Origin: Zygnema cylindricum
Lineage: Eukaryota > Streptophyta > Zygnematophyceae > Zygnematales > Zygnemataceae
Length of the DNA: 64,000 bases
Direction of reading: 5' to 3'
Assembly: GCA_037447655.1 (NCBI GenBank)
Contig: JBBHKE010003104.1
Coordinates: 351,772 to 415,771 of the forward strand
Made by a program: the position numbers and the translations under genes. The notes beneath the pieces are model-generated. The model searched no databases. It saw only the letters and a list, made by a program, of their open reading frames with translations, and was not told where the DNA came from. Positions 59,299 to 64,000 of the stretch are shown here, piece by piece. How positions within the stretch are numbered: the stretch's first letter is position 1; every line of letters begins with the position of its first letter.

Positions 59299-60302
59299 TG
59301 CAATTTTGTGTCCTCTATTAGACTACAAAATTTTGGAAGCCTCAAGATAGTTTATAACTAACCCACTTTCAATGGCAACCACTGCTGCCCAAGCAAACAA
59401 GTTGACAATTTGACTGCACCCCTATGCAACCTGGACTCCTTTGACTCCGTAGGAAAAAAAATCTTTGAAAACGCCCAACTAGGCGATTGGTTATAGGGTG
59501 GCAAAGATGCCAATAATACAAACTCTCAAAGAGAGAGAAGACCATCTACCAGATTTTTCTAAGTCCTAGCTCCCTCTCACAACCCCTATCTATTGATTGT
59601 ACGAATTAATCAGAACAATGTACAATACAAGAAAGTATTATTGCCGATGTACTTTTTGTATGACCTTTGTCCGACAAGGCCATTAAACAAGCGTGTGTCA
59701 ACTTTTCACTCGTCCGTACATTCCTCGGAATTCCCGTGACCGAATGTTATATCTCCACGTGGCGCCAGGTCATGCCACGTCACAAATTGCAAAGTGACCA
59801 TTCCAAGATCTCGGCGATGATGTGCGCCGTTGGATAGAATTTAGTATTTGATCTCAACAGTCGAAACAAATGCCTGATTCATTTGTTTCGTGCATAATCA
59901 TATTCGTACTGTATTTAACTCGTTCTTTGTATCTATGTTTGTATTTTCGTTAATCGAAATATCTACCGTAATACTGTTTAAATATTTATCAAACCCTATA
60001 CACTCTAGCAAACTTCTACGACAGACTGGTTAGAGCGAACGGCTACACCATGCTTTACTAGTCGGAGGTTCGAGTCTTGCCGGACTCAACCTTTTGTTGA
60101 GAGTAACTTAGGTCACTCTTGTACTGCATAGGTGGAGCTGAGGCAGCCATGGCTCCACTGCTCTCTCTCTCCTTTAATGACTACAACAAGTATGGGGGAT
60201 ACAGAGAGATAGGTGGAGGCTGACTGCTTTCGCTCTCTTTTCTATTTTTATATTTAGACTTAGAAAATACTTATATTAAATCCTTTTTAGTTATTTTCAA
60301 CA
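59299..60302 (-). mobile_element. 5' LTR of copia element C, 1004 bp
   Basis: Minus-strand start TGTTGAAAATAAC at 60302, end ACACAAAATTGCA at 59299, followed by a degenerate half-tRNA primer site (59283-59298). The gag ATG position has become ATA. The outer flanks of the element (GGTTT at 52634-52638, CAAGT at 60303-60307) do not match. Confidence 0.9.
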
Positions 60303-60319
60303 CAAGTCAAGTGAGAAAA

Positions 60320-61040
60320 GTAGAAAAAACAAAATCGGGAAACCATGGTGTAAAGTTATTGAATCAGTGACGTCGACTTGTCACAAGTGAGCATGATGTC
60401 ACAATGTCACCAAACCCTAACATCTACAATTTCAAAAAAATCTAGACGTCTACCACTGTCACTGTTTTTGTTTGCATCACCCCCTAATCGACAAAAGTTT
60501 CGTAGTCGGCTTCAATCGTCACAAGTTGTACCCACGTCTACAACCGTCACATTTCAAAGTTCTGATTTTATTTTCGCCCATAGGGACGCTATTCAACGTA
60601 GTACGTAGAATCCTTATTACAGTCCAAAATACTTTATCAAAGTACCGATTGCATGGGGACCTACCCTAAGGGTGTTTGCTCATGTAACCGAAACTTTGAA
60701 ATGACACTTTGGATTTTAGCGCAGATTTTACGGTGTACTTTTCAAAGTGTTCCTTTTGTCAAGCGCTACTTGTGCCATCATTACTTCAAATATGTGACAG
60801 TTGTAGTCGTCTACAAAATGTGGGACACCCAACGATAGTACGAAGCGAAATGTAGACGACTACGAAACTTCCTAAAATTAATGACATCTACAAAAACGGC
60901 GACGGTTGTAGACGTCAATTTTTTGTGACATTGTAGATGTTTAGGGTTTTGTGACATTGCGAAGTCATGCTACTTTGTGATGTCATCAACATGTAATCTT
61001 TCCGCCATGGCTTCTCAATTTTTTTTTTTCCTTTTATAAT
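60320..61040. mobile_element. Foldback-like element, near-complete hairpin of about 700 bp
   Basis: The left arm (about 60320-60655) is repeated in reverse complement by the right arm (about 60660-61040). Matching landmarks include GGAAACCATGG versus the complement of CCATGGCTTC, AGCATGA, CAATGTCAC followed by AAACCCTAA and CATCTACAA, AGTTTCGTAGTCG, and CTACAACCGTCAC. The centre is near GGGACCTACCCTAAGGG. Identity is imperfect. No transposase. The left end lies within 20 bp of the LTR of element C. Confidence 0.72.
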
Positions 61041-61794
61041 TTGATATGCCATCAAAAATATCTGAACTAAGACAAAAAACATTCAAAAAAAAAAAGGAAA
61101 AAATATTATCTTTCAGTTGATACTATTATTGCTACATTTCATTAGAGATGATAGAAACAAGAGCGGTCGAATGAGAAAGATTGGGAGAGATGATGACATC
61201 GTAAACTTTTGCAAAGGAACCATGAATGAAAGTGGAGGTCCAAGATCCCAACAATTTTTTTTTCCGTACATACTTGTCATTTTTGTATGTACATGGGTGT
61301 ATCGAGCAGTGAAAAAAATAGCGTGTACTCTCTCTCGCTCAAAAAATTTCGAAGAAGTTTCAAGCGTGTAATATCGGCTTTCTATTCGTCGATAGGGTGT
61401 TATTTTGGTTAAAAGCAGGTTGCGATTTGAATCCAGTAGAAGTGTGAAGATGAGCTAGCATGACGTGGAAGTGGGTCGCCATGATAATAACGCCAAATTG
61501 ACGTACCATCCAAGTTCCAAGATGATGCAAAATGTACTTTGGTTTTTGCCCATTTTTCGTACGGCCTAAGTTATTCTCGTTGCAAGTCCATTTTTTTGTG
61601 AAAACGACGGGAAAAAACCCTTACTTGAACACATGGGCACACACCCTAAGACACGTTATTGTGTGTCCACATGTCAAAAAAACATATGCTACATTCGTAC
61701 AATTGACACAATTTAACTTTGATTTCCTTCTTAATTTTGTTTTCCTTTGTTTTTTTTTTCGTGGGAATAGGCTGATATCTTAGGATCCTCCGTA

Positions 61795-61935
61795 CCCATA
61801 TGTCCGATTGTAGATCTGACGGTTGCGATCGAAAGCTAAGATTCTCATCAAAAAATAAAGCTTCCGATTGGCGGTCTCAAAATGAAAGTCGGACAAGTGT
61901 GTATGCAAAAAAGATGTTTTGGGTGGCGAAAAAAT
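61795..61935. repeat. Diverged relative of the SHPRH-intron inverted-repeat element
   Basis: Shares GATCTGACGGTTGCGATCG, AAGATTCTCA, CCGATTGGCGG and AAAGATGTTTTGGGTGGCGA with 20660-20770 in the same order. A partial tail copy (CGCCACTTAAAAACATCTTTTG) lies near 63193-63215. The surrounding 61041-62940 shows no convincing gene. Confidence 0.55.
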
Positions 61936-63129
61936 TATTAACTATAATAGTGATTCAAGGTGTAGTCCGCCCCGCATACATCGAAACTACTGTACGGCTT
62001 TGGGAGCCGCATTTGCCGCCGGATTGGCCGTGGGACTTAGGACAGAAACTCAAATATTTGAAAGACTTTTTAGTGTGGCCAAACAGACCGATATACACCC
62101 AAAATCGAAGAAAAACAGAGAGAGAAACGCGTCGCTTCTTGGTCGAAAGCTGTGGAGCGTTCTTTCGACCTCGCCGATTTGGAGTGAGTGAAATATTTTA
62201 GCAGTAGTAAGTGGTCTTATGTCCTGACTGTGTTTTTGCCCAAATCAATGGAAATTAAAAAATATGTGAGAAGAAGTTTATGTTTTTAGTGTTTCACCTT
62301 TCCGTCTCATTCTCGCTCCTCCTTGTTTTTTGTCTTTAGTTCCGTGTCATCTTTTAGGTTTTGTCGAAGGGTTTTAGTTGGGATCGAAGTTGGGAAGTGA
62401 AGGAAGTTTTTAAGCATTAGGAAGTTTTGAAGCATTAGGAGGTTTTGGAGCTTGAGGAGTTGTAATATTCTCGGTGTATTTATTTCCAGGAAATAGATAG
62501 AGAAGAGTTACTTTACGACCTTTGAAGACGTTTTGTGTCCTTTTCGTTGGAGGTTGTTTTCCTCTCTTCGTGACATTTGTAGTCAAAGTGTAACGTGTAA
62601 AAATTACGACTTTGACCGTAATTTTTTTTTTTACGAAAGGTTACTATCAACTACTTTGTCATCAATTTTGTCGTCTATCTTATCATGAAATTTTAATGAA
62701 CACCAAGGGACCAAGTGGATGGAAGGCTTTTGTACTTAGACCTAAAATGGCGGTGCGTGAAAATGTTAAAACGTTGTCGGTCTATTCATTTTCTTTTACT
62801 TCTTTTTTTAGGGATTCATATTATATCGCTTACTAGTTGGTAATTTATGATAACGATACTAAACAGTTATCGGCCCTTTCAGATTTTTGGCGTTTTCGAT
62901 ATATATATGGTAGAGTAAGAAAGGTACGAAAAGTACAATACCCATCCCTACACCGCTAATCGTTAGTAGTGGTAAAGATTTATTAGTGTTAATGCGAAAT
63001 TAGAATTAACAATAGTAATTTAGTGCAAGGAAACGTTGCAGATTGTAGTCCACGTCATTAAATAATGTTGTTGACTTTATTTTGTGATTTTTGGTCAAAA
63101 GAAGTGGCTACCGAATTAGTGTTATTAAC

Positions 63130-63180
63130 ACTAATAACAATTAGCGTACACCGCTAATCAGTACGCTAATTGTTATTAGT
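63130..63180. repeat. Perfect 20-bp inverted repeat with 11-base loop
   Basis: Left arm ACTAATAACAATTAGCGTAC (63130-63149) and right arm GTACGCTAATTGTTATTAGT (63161-63180) are exact reverse complements around the loop ACCGCTAATCA. Related words occur at 62950 and 45131. Confidence 0.9.
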
Positions 63181-63529
63181 TTTAACGTTTTTTTCGCCAC
63201 TTAAAAACATCTTTTGTCTGTGCACACTTGTCCATGTTTTAAGAACACTGTATTTGTCGCTGTATTTTTTGAATTTCCTAGATTGACTTTTTTTTCAAGG
63301 CAAACTCGCTTTGTTTTTGACTTTGTTAATTTATTAAGTCATAGATTGATTGTATTTAGGTGTGAATCTGCAACGTGTGGTCAGGATTCGCCGTTGTTCA
63401 TGCAAATCCACTGTTTAGTGTGGATTTATTGTCATTATTGATGTTGAATTTCCGTAAAACGTTTGGTATCCTCGCATCTGCGATTTCACACTATGAGATG
63501 CGATGGTTTTCCAACGCATAGAACGAATT

Positions 63530-63575
63530 TTTCCCTCCCTCTCTCCCTTTCTCCCTTCCTCCCTCCCTCCCTCTT
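63530..63575. repeat. CT-rich (CCCT)n tract
   Basis: Short pyrimidine tract; the flanking open frames are compositional. 63220-63520 shows no recognisable gene. Confidence 0.75.
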
Positions 63576-63677
63576 TTCCTTGGTTGCCCACCTTCCCTCT
63601 TTACGTTTCTTTCTAAAGAAAGGTAAAGGGAGAGACAAGCTGTTCCTTTCAGACCGATGCGCTTGTTTGTAAACATT

Positions 63678-63772
63678 TCCAACAACATATTTTTAACAAC
63701 AGCATATTTTTAACCACAACATATCGACATATTTTTAATAACAACATGTTTTGAACAACAACATATTTTTTC
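63678..63772 (+). repeat. Short tandem repeat AACAACATATTTTT
   Basis: About five to six degenerate copies of a 14-24 bp unit built on AACAACATATTTTT. Confidence 0.7.
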
Positions 63773-64000
63773 TGAAAGGGTTGAAAGGAAACTTCTTTTG
63801 TTGGATTTTTTTGCAGCTTTTCTATTTGGCTATTTTGGGAGAATCTTATTTCATGTTTGAAATGACCTGTTTTGATTTGAACCCGGGAAAATACCTCTCT
63901 TCCATTCACAAGTAAGTTCACAAAATCCCCCTCTCTCCCCTTTCCCCTCTCCCGTCTCCCCTCTTGATTTCACCCTCGTTTTTATAGTTTGAATTTTTCT

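Noticed and set aside
60653-62201. Small open frames on the right side as host genes
   Set aside because: They lack any recognised domain, overlap repeat families, and show no supporting splice structure.
1-64000. CRISPR arrays, bacterial operons or phage-type systems
   Set aside because: No regularly spaced identical repeats, no ribosome-binding sites with dense co-directional genes; the window is eukaryotic.

Overview
The window looks like nuclear DNA of a land plant. The one cellular gene seen clearly is intron-rich with GT-AG junctions and has the plant SHPRH architecture (SNF2 helicase interrupted by a PHD finger, then RING, then helicase C lobe). Everything else is Ty1/copia and Ty3/gypsy retroelements, a LINE-like remnant, hAT-like and other non-autonomous inverted-repeat elements, and purine or AT-rich simple repeats. 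I cannot place the plant more precisely from sequence alone.

Layout. 1-1900: AT-rich repeat with dyad symmetry. 2000-3400: GA-rich tract and a degenerate duplication. 3521-3811: short hAT-like element. 4584-7071: broken Myb/SANT (trihelix)-like gene split by a solo LTR. 7100-9450: tandem repeats and a GA minisatellite. 9460-12100: an LTR with a duplicated 3' junction, then unassigned DNA. 12313-25848 (minus strand): SHPRH-like gene. I resolved fifteen exons with consistent splice phases, giving about 2,052 codons; the last part of the helicase C lobe is not in the window. 26517-32300: stacked, truncated LTR elements of both superfamilies. 32296-44898: minus-strand copia element B, into whose 5' LTR the young, almost intact plus-strand copia element A (37630-43974, 5-bp target duplication) has inserted. 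46335-49293: a three-level nest (hAT-like element containing a solo LTR containing another solo LTR), each level with its own target-site duplication. 50100-52638: LINE-like remnant. 52639-60302: decayed minus-strand copia element C with a solo LTR inside its gag/protease region. 60320-61040: a roughly 700-bp near-complete hairpin. 61041-64000: no gene seen, several palindromic and low-complexity patches.

The most notable system is the copia group. At least five LTR subfamilies share one design: the gag start codon lies 20 bp inside the 3' end of the LTR, and the reading frame crosses the LTR boundary straight into a primer-binding site that matches the anticodon arm of plant initiator tRNA-Met rather than its 3' end. 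That implies half-tRNA priming with the primer site overprinted on gag codons. The same LTRs carry a conserved antisense tRNA-like A/B-box segment, a G-box/ABRE core in most copies, and a GTAC-rich hairpin.
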